From: Cupriavidus sp. BIS7
GTDB taxonomy: Bacteria; Pseudomonadota; Gammaproteobacteria; Burkholderiales; Burkholderiaceae
Length of the DNA stretch: 38,641 bases
Assembly (NCBI RefSeq): GCF_000292345.1
Contig: NZ_ALOU01000033.1
Span: 1 to 38,641, forward strand
Reading direction: 5' to 3'
Shown here: in pieces, positions 1 through 8,463 of the stretch
Numbering within the stretch: the stretch's first letter is position 1
Layout: each line of letters begins with the position of its first letter
The notes under the pieces: generated by a model
The model's database searches: none
Seen by the model: the letters and a program-made list of their open reading frames with translations, nothing else
What the model was told of the DNA's origin: nothing
Translations under genes and position numbers: made by a program

Positions 1-999
1 GTCTTTGTCGACAAGCCCTACGACAAGCTCGTCTCCGCTGATACACGCTTCTGGCACGCCAGTGGCGTCGACCTCAAGCTGGACGCCAACGGGCTGAAGT
101 TGTCCACGCAGTCGCTGGTCACCGTGATGCTTGGCGGCGTAGCCTTCCAGGCTCCGGAGCACTCCATCGCCCACACCGCGGCGGTCGAAAACACCGAGTT
201 CCTGCTGGCGGCGGACCAGTCAGAAGCCATGAGGGAACCGGAGGAGCTCGCCCCTGCGCTGGCGGTGCTCAACTTCGATCAGTCGGTGCGCGGCTTGTCG
301 CCAGGTGCGCCGGTCGATTTCCGCGGCGTGACCGTTGGGCAGGTGCGCTCAATCGGTATCGAATACCAACGTGACAAGAAGGCCTTCCGCTTGCCCGTGG
401 TGGTGGAGCTTTATCCGTCCCGCATGGGGCTACTCGAGAAGGACGTGGCTGACGACACGCGCAAACTCGCCATTGTGCATAGCCTGGTCCAGCGCGGCAT
501 GCGTGCGCAGTTGCGCACCGGAAACCTGCTGACCGGCCAGCTATATGTGGCACTTGATTTCTTTCCGAAGGCGCCTCTGCCGGCTGATCTGGACCTGGAC
601 GCGTCGCCTCCGCAACTTCCGACTACACCGGGCGGCTTCGACGAGCTCCAAGCGAAACTCGGCGACATCGTGACCAAGATCGGCAAGGTCCCGTTCGACC
701 AGATTGGGCAGGATGCGCGCACGGCGATGGTGTCGATGAACAAGATGCTCGTCAACGCGGACAAACTAGTCGCACAGGTCAATGGCGATGTGGCACCGGA
801 GGTGCTGGCGGCGCTGCAGGATGCGCGCCGCACGCTCGCCACGGCCAATGGCGCGCTGGCGCCCGACGCATCACTGCAGCAGGATACACGGCGGATGATG
901 CAGGAACTCACACGAACAGCCGCTTCGCTACGCACGCTCACCGACTATCTCGAGCGACACCCGGAAGCACTTCTTCGCGGCAAAAGGGAAGCGGAATGA
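1..999 (+). CDS. pqiB: PqiB-type MCE/MlaD-domain protein, 3' part
   Basis: The frame is open from base 1, so this is the C-terminal 332 residues of a gene that begins upstream of the window. The translation carries MCE-type segments, for example the stretch around LSPGAPVDFRGVTVGQV (about residues 99-115 of the fragment), and an alpha-helical C-terminal tail. These are typical of PqiB/YebT proteins, which form periplasm-spanning tubes that move lipids between the inner and outer membranes. The stop codon overlaps the pqiC start (ATGA, 996-999), so the two genes are translationally coupled. pqiA is expected upstream but is not in the window. The first in-frame ATG (100) is internal and not the true start. 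Family assignment is firm; the symbol rests on the adjoining pqiC. Confidence 0.9.
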   Translation, partial: VFVDKPYDKLVSADTRFWHASGVDLKLDANGLKLSTQSLVTVMLGGVAFQAPEHSIAHTAAVENTEFLLAADQSEAMREPEELAPALAVLNFDQSVRGLSPGAPVDFRGVTVGQVRSIGIEYQRDKKAFRLPVVVELYPSRMGLLEKDVADDTRKLAIVHSLVQRGMRAQLRTGNLLTGQLYVALDFFPKAPLPADLDLDASPPQLPTTPGGFDELQAKLGDIVTKIGKVPFDQIGQDARTAMVSMNKMLVNADKLVAQVNGDVAPEVLAALQDARRTLATANGALAPDASLQQDTRRMMQELTRTAASLRTLTDYLERHPEALLRGKREAE

Positions 1000-1598
1000 T
1001 GAAACCACTGACGATACTGTTTCCGCTGGCCGTCGCGGCCACGGCCTTGATGAACGGCTGTGCGTCGCCTGAACCGCACTACTACACGCTGGCTGCCAGT
1101 CCCACGGGCGCCTCGACGGCCGGGCGAGCTAGCCGGACAGGAGGCCCTCTATGGATCGAAGTGACGCCGGTGCGTGTGCCAGAGCGCCTGAATCGTCCTC
1201 AATTGGTGTTGCGTGACGGTACCAGCGGTGGCGCCAAGGTGTTCGACACATCGCGCTGGACGTCCCCATTGCCCGATGAACTGCGGGATGCGCTGTCGCA
1301 GCAACTGCAATCGAGTCTTGATGCGGTCGATTTCTACCAGCACGGACTGTCGGCGACGCAGCGGGCGTATCGCGTGACGACCGAGGTGGTAAGCCTCGAC
1401 GCCGATGTGGGCAAGCAGGCCACGGCAACCATCACCTGGTCCGTACGGCGACTGCCGGACGGCAAGGTCCTGAGCGGCCGCACTGAAAAAGAAGTGCCGG
1501 CACCGGGGCAGGTGGATGGCGTGGTGAATGCATATCGGGAGATCCTCGCCGCAACCGCGGCCGACATAGCGGCTGGCTTGCGGTCCCTTGACCGCTAG
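996..1598 (+). CDS. pqiC: PqiC-family outer-membrane lipoprotein
   Basis: A 200-residue protein with a lipoprotein signal peptide: basic start, hydrophobic core, and a lipobox LMNGC whose Cys is at about residue 22. The mature part begins SPEPHYYTL, typical of the ABC-type transport auxiliary lipoprotein (DUF330/PqiC) family. PqiC is the outer-membrane partner of the PqiB tube. The gene overlaps pqiB by 4 bp. Its 3' third (1247-1620, running past the stop) is repeated in decayed form at 11264-11633, so the DNA between the two copies may be an insertion. No terminator is visible directly after this copy; one follows the second copy. Identification is secure. Confidence 0.92.
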   Translation: MMKPLTILFPLAVAATALMNGCASPEPHYYTLAASPTGASTAGRASRTGGPLWIEVTPVRVPERLNRPQLVLRDGTSGGAKVFDTSRWTSPLPDELRDALSQQLQSSLDAVDFYQHGLSATQRAYRVTTEVVSLDADVGKQATATITWSVRRLPDGKVLSGRTEKEVPAPGQVDGVVNAYREILAATAADIAAGLRSLDR

Positions 1599-1640
1599 AC
1601 GTGAAACCCCCCGCACATTGCCCGTTCTTCTGGTGCATAC

Positions 1641-1662
1641 TCCAATGTTCTGAATGTTAGGC
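1641..1662. promoter_or_regulatory. Candidate GntR operator (AACATT direct repeat), upstream copy
   Basis: Two AATGTT hexamers (1644-1649 and 1653-1658), followed by AGG, lie just before the first gntR gene. Read on the other strand this is CTAACATTC then AACATT. The same arrangement recurs at 2551-2566 downstream of the gene. Sharing of a motif on both sides of a GntR gene suggests autoregulation plus control of the following catabolic genes. Binding itself is inferred. Confidence 0.5.
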
Positions 1663-1669
1663 GATTGGA

Positions 1670-2494
1670 ATGACGGGCAATCGAACCAGGGGGATTGAGC
1701 GGCCGGAGCTGTCGGCTGAACGGGGCGTTTCGCAATATCAGCGGCTGGCTTCGTTGCTGAGGTATCGGATCGCGAAGGGCGAATATCCGCTCGGCATGCT
1801 GCTGCCCCCGATCACGCAGCTCGCGGCTGACCTGGGCGTCGCCGTTGTTACCGTCCGGCAAGCATATGAGCTGCTTTCTAAAGAAGGGTTAATCCGTAGC
1901 CAGCGAGGCATCGGGACTCACGTGGCGGCCGTGCCCGTCGCCATGGGCGACATCGAATTGGCGATCAACGATCCGTTTGCCGCGCCTGAGGCGCTCGCCT
2001 TTGACGTAATCGAAGTCCGGCGCCGCACCAGGGTGCCGCAGGAACTGCTCGGACCAGGCGACCAGCCGAACGGCGAATACGTCTGTGTCCGCAAGCTGCA
2101 CACGTATTCTGGCGAACCGTTTTGCTACGCGGAGATCTATGTGTTGACCTCGATCTTCGACTCGTTGCCCAAGGATACCGCCAAGAAAAAGAAGCTTCTC
2201 GCCGCAGTGCTCGATGAGTTGGGCTCACGCGGCAAACGTGTGCGACAACGCATGACCGTGATGCCGGCGGATTTTCCTCTGTGCGACATGCTCAACATCC
2301 CGTTCGCCTCGCCCGTCGCCAAGATGTCGCGATGTCTTCTCGATGGCAAAGGTAGCGTACTGTACGCCGGCGTCACCTGGTATCGGGGCGACCGCTACGT
2401 CTCCGAAGTCGATATCCCCGCGTCCGCATTGAAGGCGGTGCCCGCCATCACCGAACCCCAACGCCGGCCAGCTACCGAGCGCCAGCAGGGCTAA
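1670..2494 (+). CDS. GntR-family (HutC/UTRA) transcriptional regulator 1
   Basis: A 274-residue regulator. Residues 23-90 form the winged-helix GntR domain, with the conserved run LAADLGVAVVTVRQAYELL and then GLIRSQRGIGTHV. The C-terminal half looks like a UTRA ligand-binding domain ending in YRGDRYVSEVDIPA. HutC-type regulators usually sense a pathway intermediate and repress a neighbouring catabolic operon. Candidate operators with AACATT repeats sit immediately upstream and downstream. A paralogue of the same length and layout lies at 8460-9281; both share the YRGDR segment near the C-terminus. The ATG at 1670 has no strong ribosome-binding site, and the start was chosen because the GntR domain begins soon after it. 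The effector is unknown. Confidence 0.9.
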   Translation: MTGNRTRGIERPELSAERGVSQYQRLASLLRYRIAKGEYPLGMLLPPITQLAADLGVAVVTVRQAYELLSKEGLIRSQRGIGTHVAAVPVAMGDIELAINDPFAAPEALAFDVIEVRRRTRVPQELLGPGDQPNGEYVCVRKLHTYSGEPFCYAEIYVLTSIFDSLPKDTAKKKKLLAAVLDELGSRGKRVRQRMTVMPADFPLCDMLNIPFASPVAKMSRCLLDGKGSVLYAGVTWYRGDRYVSEVDIPASALKAVPAITEPQRRPATERQQG

Positions 2495-2550
2495 AGGCCT
2501 CTCGTTCAGCCTCTAGGGTAAACGAGGGCAGCAAACTCCTTCCTTAGCCC

Positions 2551-2570
2551 CTAACATTCCAACATTAGAA
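2551..2570. promoter_or_regulatory. Candidate GntR operator (AACATT direct repeat), downstream copy
   Basis: CTAACATTCC followed by AACATTAG lies in the 269-bp gap between gntR and the cupin gene. It matches the motif at 1641-1662 read on the opposite strand, with one base less between the hexamers. It is well placed to act as an operator for the catabolic genes that start at 2764. The rest of the gap (2495-2763) holds no gene I can support. Confidence 0.5.
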
Positions 2571-2763
2571 CTTTAGACGTATTCAGCGACATGCGGGCCA
2601 GGCAGCGACCAGCCAGGCTTCACATGGAACGGGACGCTTCTATTCCTCCGGCCCGTTGCCGCCGCAACTCTGAGTTCCCCGCCGCACCGGCGTGCCTCTT
2701 CTGTCTCATCAAAGGAAGGTTTCCTTCCACTGTTTCACATCCTCTATCAAAAGGAGACAACTC

Positions 2764-3312
2764 ATGGATGCAAAAATTCTCGCGCAGCCCACCACGTCCA
2801 CTGGCGCCCCGCTGCCGCTGCCAGCCCTGCCGCAGGACAAGCTCCTGACCGTCAACATCGAGCAGATCCCGCTGATCAAGGATGTCTTTCCAGGCATCCA
2901 TATCAAGCCGCTGCGCCTGGACCCGGAGCGCGGAGAGTGGGTCTTCATGGCCATCGTGGAACCTGGTTGTTCCCTGCCGATTCACTACCACACCGGTACG
3001 GCGCAGGTGTGGACGATTCAGGGCTGCTGGAAGTATCGCGAGTACCCCGACCAGCCGCAGACGGCGGGCTCCTACCTGTACGAGCCCGGCGGCTCGGTGC
3101 ACACGTTCTACACCCCCGAGGACAACACTGAGGACACGATCACCATCGCCTGGATTGAAGGCGCGCAAGTGAGTTTCAACGAGGACGGCACGTTCCACTC
3201 GCTCAATGACGCGCTCTCGATCCAGTACGCGATCCAGACTCTCGCGGCGGCGCGCGGCATCGGACCGGTGCCCTACGTCCGCGGCAACGGCGCCGAAGTT
3301 ATCGAGGGATAA
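2764..3312 (+). CDS. 2,4'-dihydroxyacetophenone-dioxygenase-like cupin
   Basis: A 182-residue single-domain cupin. The metal-site motif includes His74 and His76 (LPIHYHTGTAQVW) and His113 (GGSVHTFYTPE), matching the family of 2,4'-dihydroxyacetophenone dioxygenase. That enzyme is an Fe-dependent C-C cleaving enzyme that turns an alpha-hydroxyketone side chain into a carboxylate plus formate. The ATG at 2764 is preceded by AAAGGAGA at 7-8 bp spacing and is preferred over an upstream in-frame ATG at 2692. It is the first gene of the catabolic run after gntR. Family membership is fairly clear; the actual substrate is not known, and members may act on other aryl ketones or beta-diketones. Confidence 0.8.
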   Translation: MDAKILAQPTTSTGAPLPLPALPQDKLLTVNIEQIPLIKDVFPGIHIKPLRLDPERGEWVFMAIVEPGCSLPIHYHTGTAQVWTIQGCWKYREYPDQPQTAGSYLYEPGGSVHTFYTPEDNTEDTITIAWIEGAQVSFNEDGTFHSLNDALSIQYAIQTLAAARGIGPVPYVRGNGAEVIEG

Positions 3313-3330
3313 AAAGCGACTTACACCAAG

Positions 3331-3351
3331 GCAGGCCGCTCGTCGGCCTGC
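3331..3351. other. GC-rich hairpin between cupin and SMP-30 genes
   Basis: GCAGGCCG and CGGCCTGC form a perfect 8-bp stem around the loop CTCGT. No T-run follows, so this is not a standard intrinsic terminator. It could attenuate transcription or stabilise the upstream mRNA end. Confidence 0.4.
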
Positions 3352-3447
3352 GCGGTGCCGTTCCTCTGCTCCTTACCGACCAGGGTGTACGACACCGACA
3401 GACCAATGAGTGACGATCCATTAATCCCGAGATTGAGCGAGTGCAAC

Positions 3448-4554
3448 ATGAGAATGATGAAATCCCAGAGGATGCAGATCTTGCCGATGCTGATTCTGCT
3501 CGTGTTGCTGGCGACGCCGCTAGCCGCAGGAGCGTGGGAGCGCGGCAGGGTTGAAACATTCGCCACTTTGCCCGCGGGCGAGGCGCATCCCGAGGGGATC
3601 ACCGTGGACCGCGAGGGCAACGTCTACGTCGTCACGGTGGCGGTGGAAAAACCCAGGACGAGCGAGGGCGCACTTCTTGTGTTCGACCCACAGGGCAAGC
3701 ACCTGCGCACTGTCAGCATCAAGGGCTCGAGCCGATTGTTGCTTGACCTCGGCTTCCATCCCCGGACGGGCCAGTTGCTCGTGGTCGACTACCTTGGCGC
3801 GAAGGTCCTGAGCGTCGATCCCAGGACGGGTGCCTCGTCCGTGTTCATGACGGTCAGCGGCAAGAACCCCGGCCTCGACGGGTTGACGTTCGACCCCGCC
3901 GGAAACGTCTACGTGACCGACGCCCACCAGGGCATCATCTGGAAGGTCGGACCCGACGGCGGCGAAGCGTCGGCATGGGTCACCAGCGCGCTGCTGAAGC
4001 CCACGCGGATACCGCCGACCATCGGCGCCAATGGCCTGGCGTTCAACAACAAGAAGACGGCCTTGTTCGTCGCCAATACGTCGAACGACACCATTGTCAG
4101 GATACCGGTGACCGGCTCGACGCTCGAGCCCGGCACGCCTGAAGTCTTCGTCAATCGGATCGGCGGCGGACCCGACGGCGTGAAGATCGATGAGCACGAC
4201 AATCTCTGGATCGCCTGCAACCAGTCCAACGAGATAATCGTGCTCGAGCCGACGCAGGGACAGGTGATTGCCAAGCTCGGCGACTTCGGCGGCATCGATC
4301 GCAAGGGCGCACCCATCGGTTTTCTCTGGTCGAACAGCCTCGTTTTCCACGGCGGCGACGTTCTTGTCACCAACCTCTCGCTCGATGTCGAGACGTCCCT
4401 TGCGCAGCTCAGTGACGAGCTTGGCCTGGCGCATCTCATGGGCAAGAACCTGCGCACCATCGACGGCCCGTGGGCGCAGCAGGTGAAGCTCCACACCATC
4501 TCGAAGATCAAGAAGCGGATACCAGAGCTAACCAGGCCGGAGCTTGATCGATGA
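3448..4554 (+). CDS. Exported SMP-30/gluconolactonase-like beta-propeller protein
   Basis: A 368-residue protein from the ATG at 3448. A signal peptide is evident: basic start MRMMKSQRMQ, a Leu-rich core, and a likely cleavage after PLAAGA. The mature part contains repeated blades with motifs such as PEGITVDREGNVYV, LDGLTFDPAGNVYV and GVKIDEHDNLWIACN, typical of the SMP-30/NHL-type six-bladed propeller. Such proteins are often lactonases or ligand-binding proteins of the periplasm. An upstream in-frame ATG at 3355 would place a non-signal sequence first, so 3448 is favoured. It may hydrolyse a lactone intermediate of the neighbouring pathway, but this is inference. Confidence 0.8.
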   Translation: MRMMKSQRMQILPMLILLVLLATPLAAGAWERGRVETFATLPAGEAHPEGITVDREGNVYVVTVAVEKPRTSEGALLVFDPQGKHLRTVSIKGSSRLLLDLGFHPRTGQLLVVDYLGAKVLSVDPRTGASSVFMTVSGKNPGLDGLTFDPAGNVYVTDAHQGIIWKVGPDGGEASAWVTSALLKPTRIPPTIGANGLAFNNKKTALFVANTSNDTIVRIPVTGSTLEPGTPEVFVNRIGGGPDGVKIDEHDNLWIACNQSNEIIVLEPTQGQVIAKLGDFGGIDRKGAPIGFLWSNSLVFHGGDVLVTNLSLDVETSLAQLSDELGLAHLMGKNLRTIDGPWAQQVKLHTISKIKKRIPELTRPELDR

Positions 4555-4648
4555 TCGACGTGTGGTTGCAAGCCAAATGTCGCGATTCGGCAGCAAACGG
4601 TGGCCCTCGGGCCAGCGTCATACACTGACCGACCGAGATGAGAAGGAT

Positions 4649-5902
4649 ATGAAGAAAGAGCAGACAACGGGGCCGCTGGCCGGCGTAAAAGTCGTCGATA
4701 TGACGTCAGTATTCATGGGGCCCTCTGCCACCCAGATGCTGGCTGATCTTGGCGCCGACGTGATCAAGGTCGAGAGTCCGAGCGGAGACAGCACGCGCGG
4801 CATAGGTCCTTGCGGCAATGAAAAGCTCGGGCCGCTCTTCCTGGGCCTGAACCGCAACAAGCGCAGCATCGTGCTTGACCTGAAAGCGCCCGCGGGCCGG
4901 GAGGCCCTGCTTTGCCTGGTACGAGATGCTGACGTACTGGCCTACAACGTGCGCCCGCAGGCCATGCAACGTCTGGGGCTGGACTATGAAACGCTGTCGG
5001 CCAACAATCCGCGCCTTGTCTATGTCGGCATGTTCGGCTTTTCGCAGCGCGGACGCTACGCGCCCCAGGCTGCCTTCGATGATTTGATCCAGGCCGCAAC
5101 CGGCCTGCCGCTGGCCGTTTCGCTGGGCAGCGGCGACAGTCCCCGATACCTGCCGATCACCATCGCGGATCGCTCGGTGGGACTCTATGCTTTCGGCGTG
5201 ATATGTGCCGCCCTGTATTCGCGGACGAGCACCGGCAAGGGCCAGCGCGTCGATGTCCCGATGTTCGAGACCATGGTTCCCTATGTGATGGGAGACCACC
5301 TGTATGGCGAAACCTTCGTCCCGCCCAAGGGCGGCTTCGGGTATCCGCGCCTGCTCTCGCCCGAGCGGCGCCCGTACCGGACGAAGGACGGACATGTCTG
5401 CTGCCTGATCTATCACGATCATCATTGGCGGGCTTTCCTCAAAGTCATTGGCAAGCCAGACTTGTACGACACCGATCCGCGCCTCGCCAACCTCAACACC
5501 CGCACCGCCAATATCACCGACCTATATGCCATGGTCAGCGACGAAATGGCCAAGCGCACCACCGAGGAATGGCGCACCCTGCTCAAGGAGGCCGATGTTC
5601 CGGTCTTCCCGATGCACACGTTCGAGTCGCTGCTGGACGATCCCCATTTGCAGGACGTCGGTTTCTTCAGCGAATCGGACCACCCGGTCGTCGGGCGTAT
5701 CCGGGAGATGGCCGTGCCCAGCGAATGGCATGGCACCCCACCGGCCAGCCGCAGCCATGCGCCTAGCTTGGGTGAGCACAGCCGTGAGGTACTGCGTGAG
5801 GCCGGCTACGACGACGACGCTATCGATACGCTGTTCGCGTCAGGCATCTCCAGGGATGGGGCAAGAGCGCAGCGAACCGAAGGAGATACTGCCCATGAAT
5901 GA
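4649..5902 (+). CDS. CaiB/BaiF (class III) CoA-transferase
   Basis: A 417-residue protein that starts with LAGVKVVDMTSVFMGPSATQ, then LGADVIKVE, the typical N-terminus of formyl-CoA transferase/CaiB enzymes. The presumed catalytic aspartate is Asp144 in AAFDDLIQAATGL. Family III transferases move CoA between carboxylic acids without a ping-pong enzyme-CoA intermediate. The start at 4649 has GAGAAGGAT upstream; an earlier in-frame ATG at 4544 lies inside the preceding gene. The 3' end overlaps the next gene (5895) by 8 bp. It probably activates the pathway acid as a CoA thioester for the following hydratase. Confidence 0.9.
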   Translation: MKKEQTTGPLAGVKVVDMTSVFMGPSATQMLADLGADVIKVESPSGDSTRGIGPCGNEKLGPLFLGLNRNKRSIVLDLKAPAGREALLCLVRDADVLAYNVRPQAMQRLGLDYETLSANNPRLVYVGMFGFSQRGRYAPQAAFDDLIQAATGLPLAVSLGSGDSPRYLPITIADRSVGLYAFGVICAALYSRTSTGKGQRVDVPMFETMVPYVMGDHLYGETFVPPKGGFGYPRLLSPERRPYRTKDGHVCCLIYHDHHWRAFLKVIGKPDLYDTDPRLANLNTRTANITDLYAMVSDEMAKRTTEEWRTLLKEADVPVFPMHTFESLLDDPHLQDVGFFSESDHPVVGRIREMAVPSEWHGTPPASRSHAPSLGEHSREVLREAGYDDDAIDTLFASGISRDGARAQRTEGDTAHE

Positions 5903-6662
5903 TGAACTGCTGTGCGAGGTCCGGGACGCTGCACTCTACCTGACCATCAACCGGCCGGAGCGCCGCAATGCCATCACCCAGGGGGTGCTGCAGGGACTTC
6001 GCGACGGCATCCTGCGTGCCAATCGCGATGCCGACATTCGCGCTGTGATCATTACGGGAGCGGGCGAACAGGCATTCTGCGCCGGCGCCGATTTGCATAC
6101 CGGAAAATCGTTTCGGTTCGATTACGCGGATCCCTACCAAGGGATGGCCGACCTGTTCCGCTGCGCCAGGCAGTCAACGGTGCCGCTGATTGCACGGGTC
6201 AACGGGGCCTGCATGGCAGGTGGCATGGGGCTGATGGCGATGTGCGACCTGGCGATCGCGAGCGAAGGCGCCTTCTTTGGTCTGCCGGAGGTCAATGTGG
6301 GTCTGTTCCCGGCGCAGGTTCTGAGCGTGTTGCAGCACCTGCTGCCACGTCGCAGGCTCACCGAGCTATGCCTGTGCGGCGAGCGGATTTCGGCGAGGGA
6401 AGCGCTGGCCGCCGGACTGGTCAACTACGTCAGCGACGATCTCGACGCGGAGATGGACCGCTTGCTGGCCCGCATGCTGAATAAATCGCCTGCCGCCATC
6501 CGTCGCGGGCTGTACACGCTCAAGCATATGGAAACCATGTCGTTCGAGCAGTCCATGGCATTCACGGAAAGCCAGATAGGGCTGTTTGCACTGACCGACG
6601 ACGCGCGCGAAGGGCAGTTGGCATTCCGCGAGAAGCGCCAGCCCATGTGGACTGGTAGATAG
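5895..6662 (+). CDS. Enoyl-CoA hydratase/isomerase (crotonase family), AtuE-like
   Basis: A 255-residue crotonase. It shows INRPERRNAITQ near the N-terminus, the oxyanion-hole segment FCAGADLH (about residues 61-68), and GGMGLMAMCDLAIAS followed by LPEVNVGLFP. The glutamate of PEV is retained, while the position of the first glutamate of classical hydratases is Gly. This pattern is also seen in methylglutaconyl- and isohexenylglutaconyl-CoA hydratases such as AtuE. It overlaps the CoA-transferase gene by 8 bp and ends 4 bp before the AtuA-like gene, so it belongs to one operon. Together with the AtuA-like neighbour this hints at branched-chain or terpenoid chemistry. Substrate unproven. Confidence 0.9.
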   Translation: MNDELLCEVRDAALYLTINRPERRNAITQGVLQGLRDGILRANRDADIRAVIITGAGEQAFCAGADLHTGKSFRFDYADPYQGMADLFRCARQSTVPLIARVNGACMAGGMGLMAMCDLAIASEGAFFGLPEVNVGLFPAQVLSVLQHLLPRRRLTELCLCGERISAREALAAGLVNYVSDDLDAEMDRLLARMLNKSPAAIRRGLYTLKHMETMSFEQSMAFTESQIGLFALTDDAREGQLAFREKRQPMWTGR

Positions 6663-6666
6663 GGAG

Positions 6667-8463
6667 ATGGGAATGGACGCGAAAACGGTACGCATTGGCG
6701 GCGCTTCTGGCTTCTGGGGCGACAGCAGCGTCGGCGCGCCACAGCTTGTGCGCCACGGCGATATCGATTACCTGGTGTTCGACTACCTGGCCGAACTGAC
6801 CATGTCGATTCTCGCCGCTGCCCGATTGCGCAAGCCGGAACTGGGTTACGCCACCGATTTCGTGACGGTGACGATGAAGGCCCTGATTGGAGAGATCGCC
6901 GCACGCGGGATCCGCGTGGTCAGCAACGCCGGTGGCATGAACCCGCACGGGTGTGCGCAGGCCATTGCCGCTCTGGCAGCGGAACAGGGTCTGGCGTTGC
7001 GCATTGCTGTGGTGGAAGGCGATGACGTGATGCCCCTGCTCCCGCAGTTGCGCGAAGCCGGTGTGCAAGACATGCAGCAAGGCCGCCCGTTGCCAGAGCA
7101 CGTGGTCAGCGCCAACGCCTATCTGGGAGCGTTGCCGATCAGGCAAGCGCTGGACCAGGGAGCCCAGATCGTCATCACGGGACGCTGCGTGGACAGTGCC
7201 GTGACGCTTGGCGTGTTGATGCACGAGTTCGGATGGCATGCGGACGACTATGACCGCCTCGCTCAAGGCAGTCTGGCGGGTCATATCATCGAGTGTGGGT
7301 GCCAGGCGACGGGCGGCTTGCATACCGACTGGGAAAGCGTGCCGGATTGGCACAACATCGGCTATCCGGTGGTCGAGTGCCGTTCCGACGGCACCTTCGT
7401 TGTCGGCAAGCCCCCCGCCACCGGGGGACTGGTCAATACTGCTACGGTCGGCGAGCAGGTGCTGTACGAGATCGGCGACCCGAAAAACTACCTGTTGCCT
7501 GACGTCACCTGCGATTTCACGCAAGTCACCCTTCGGCTGGCCGCACCGGATCTGGTGGAAGTTAGCGGCGCACGCGGGCGGGCCCCGGGCCCTGCCTACA
7601 AGGTCTGTGCCACCTACGTCGACGGCTTTCGCTGCAACGCGCAGCTTTCCATCGTCGGCGTCGACGCCGTCGCCAAAGCGGAACGCACGGCGGAGGCGAT
7701 CCTTGCCCGCACGCGCAAGCTTTTTGGCGAGAACGGCTGGGGCGACTACAGTCGTACCCTGATCGAGGTGCTGGGGGCAGAGTCCTGCTTTGGGCCACAT
7801 GCTGCCGTCCGACACACCCGCGAGGCGGTGATGCGACTGGCGGTCATGCATCCGGAGAAGGCGGCGCTGGAATTGTTCGCGCGTGAGATCGCCACGGCAG
7901 GAACGAGTTGGGCGCCTGGCACAACTGGCTCGAGTAGTGGGCGTTCCAGTCCCTCTCCATCGATCCGCCAGTATGCATTCCTCCTCGACAAGAGCGCTCT
8001 GAGCCCAACGGTAGTGATAGGCGGTGTACGCACTGGCGTGACCATTCCTTTGGGTGGGCCGGCAGCACCGGTCGCGCCTGCGTCGCCTGCATTCGTTGAA
8101 CAGACGGGCACGAGCCCTGCGGGACACGATACCGTCGAAGTTCCATTGATACTGCTTGCCTATGGCCGCAGCGGCGACAAGGGCGATACCTCCAACATCG
8201 GACTGATTGCCCGCCAGCCGGCGTATTTGCCCGTGCTGCGGGCCCAAGTGACGGCGAGCCGTGTGGCTGACTGGCTTGGGCACTTGGTCAAGGGGCCGGT
8301 GACCCGCTACGATCTGCCCGGCTTCGAGGCTATGAACTTCGTGTGCGACTCGGCACTGGACGGCGGTGGCATGGCGTCGCTGCGCAATGATCCCCTTGGC
8401 AAGGGCATGGCGCAGATCCTGCTCACGATGCCGGTGCGCGTGCCGCGGGAGCTGTTGTCATGA
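6667..8463 (+). CDS. AtuA-like protein (DUF1446 plus C-terminal ferredoxin-fold domain)
   Basis: A 598-residue two-domain protein. The N-terminal ~450 residues match the acyclic terpene utilisation AtuA family (DUF1446), with IGGASGFWGDSS at the start and VITGRCVDSAVTLG near residue 170. The C-terminal ~110 residues contain YGRSGDKGDTSNIGLIARQP, the signature of the AtuA-like ferredoxin-fold domain, which is often encoded separately; here it is fused. AtuA is required for citronellol and geraniol degradation in Pseudomonas, but its reaction is not established. ATG codons at 6667 and 6673 are both possible starts (TAGGGAG upstream). The stop overlaps the start of the second gntR (ATGA). Confidence 0.85.
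   Translation: MGMDAKTVRIGGASGFWGDSSVGAPQLVRHGDIDYLVFDYLAELTMSILAAARLRKPELGYATDFVTVTMKALIGEIAARGIRVVSNAGGMNPHGCAQAIAALAAEQGLALRIAVVEGDDVMPLLPQLREAGVQDMQQGRPLPEHVVSANAYLGALPIRQALDQGAQIVITGRCVDSAVTLGVLMHEFGWHADDYDRLAQGSLAGHIIECGCQATGGLHTDWESVPDWHNIGYPVVECRSDGTFVVGKPPATGGLVNTATVGEQVLYEIGDPKNYLLPDVTCDFTQVTLRLAAPDLVEVSGARGRAPGPAYKVCATYVDGFRCNAQLSIVGVDAVAKAERTAEAILARTRKLFGENGWGDYSRTLIEVLGAESCFGPHAAVRHTREAVMRLAVMHPEKAALELFAREIATAGTSWAPGTTGSSSGRSSPSPSIRQYAFLLDKSALSPTVVIGGVRTGVTIPLGGPAAPVAPASPAFVEQTGTSPAGHDTVEVPLILLAYGRSGDKGDTSNIGLIARQPAYLPVLRAQVTASRVADWLGHLVKGPVTRYDLPGFEAMNFVCDSALDGGGMASLRNDPLGKGMAQILLTMPVRVPRELLS

Noticed and set aside
5591..5602. GCCGATGT as the left transposon end with a GCCGA duplication
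   Set aside because: It lies inside the intact CoA-transferase gene and is not followed by CACC or an ACAATAAA site. The same applies to GCCGATGT in both pqiC copies.
6562..8283. 573-codon minus-strand frame opposite the AtuA-like gene
   Set aside because: Shadow of a well-supported gene; no domain or ribosome-binding site.
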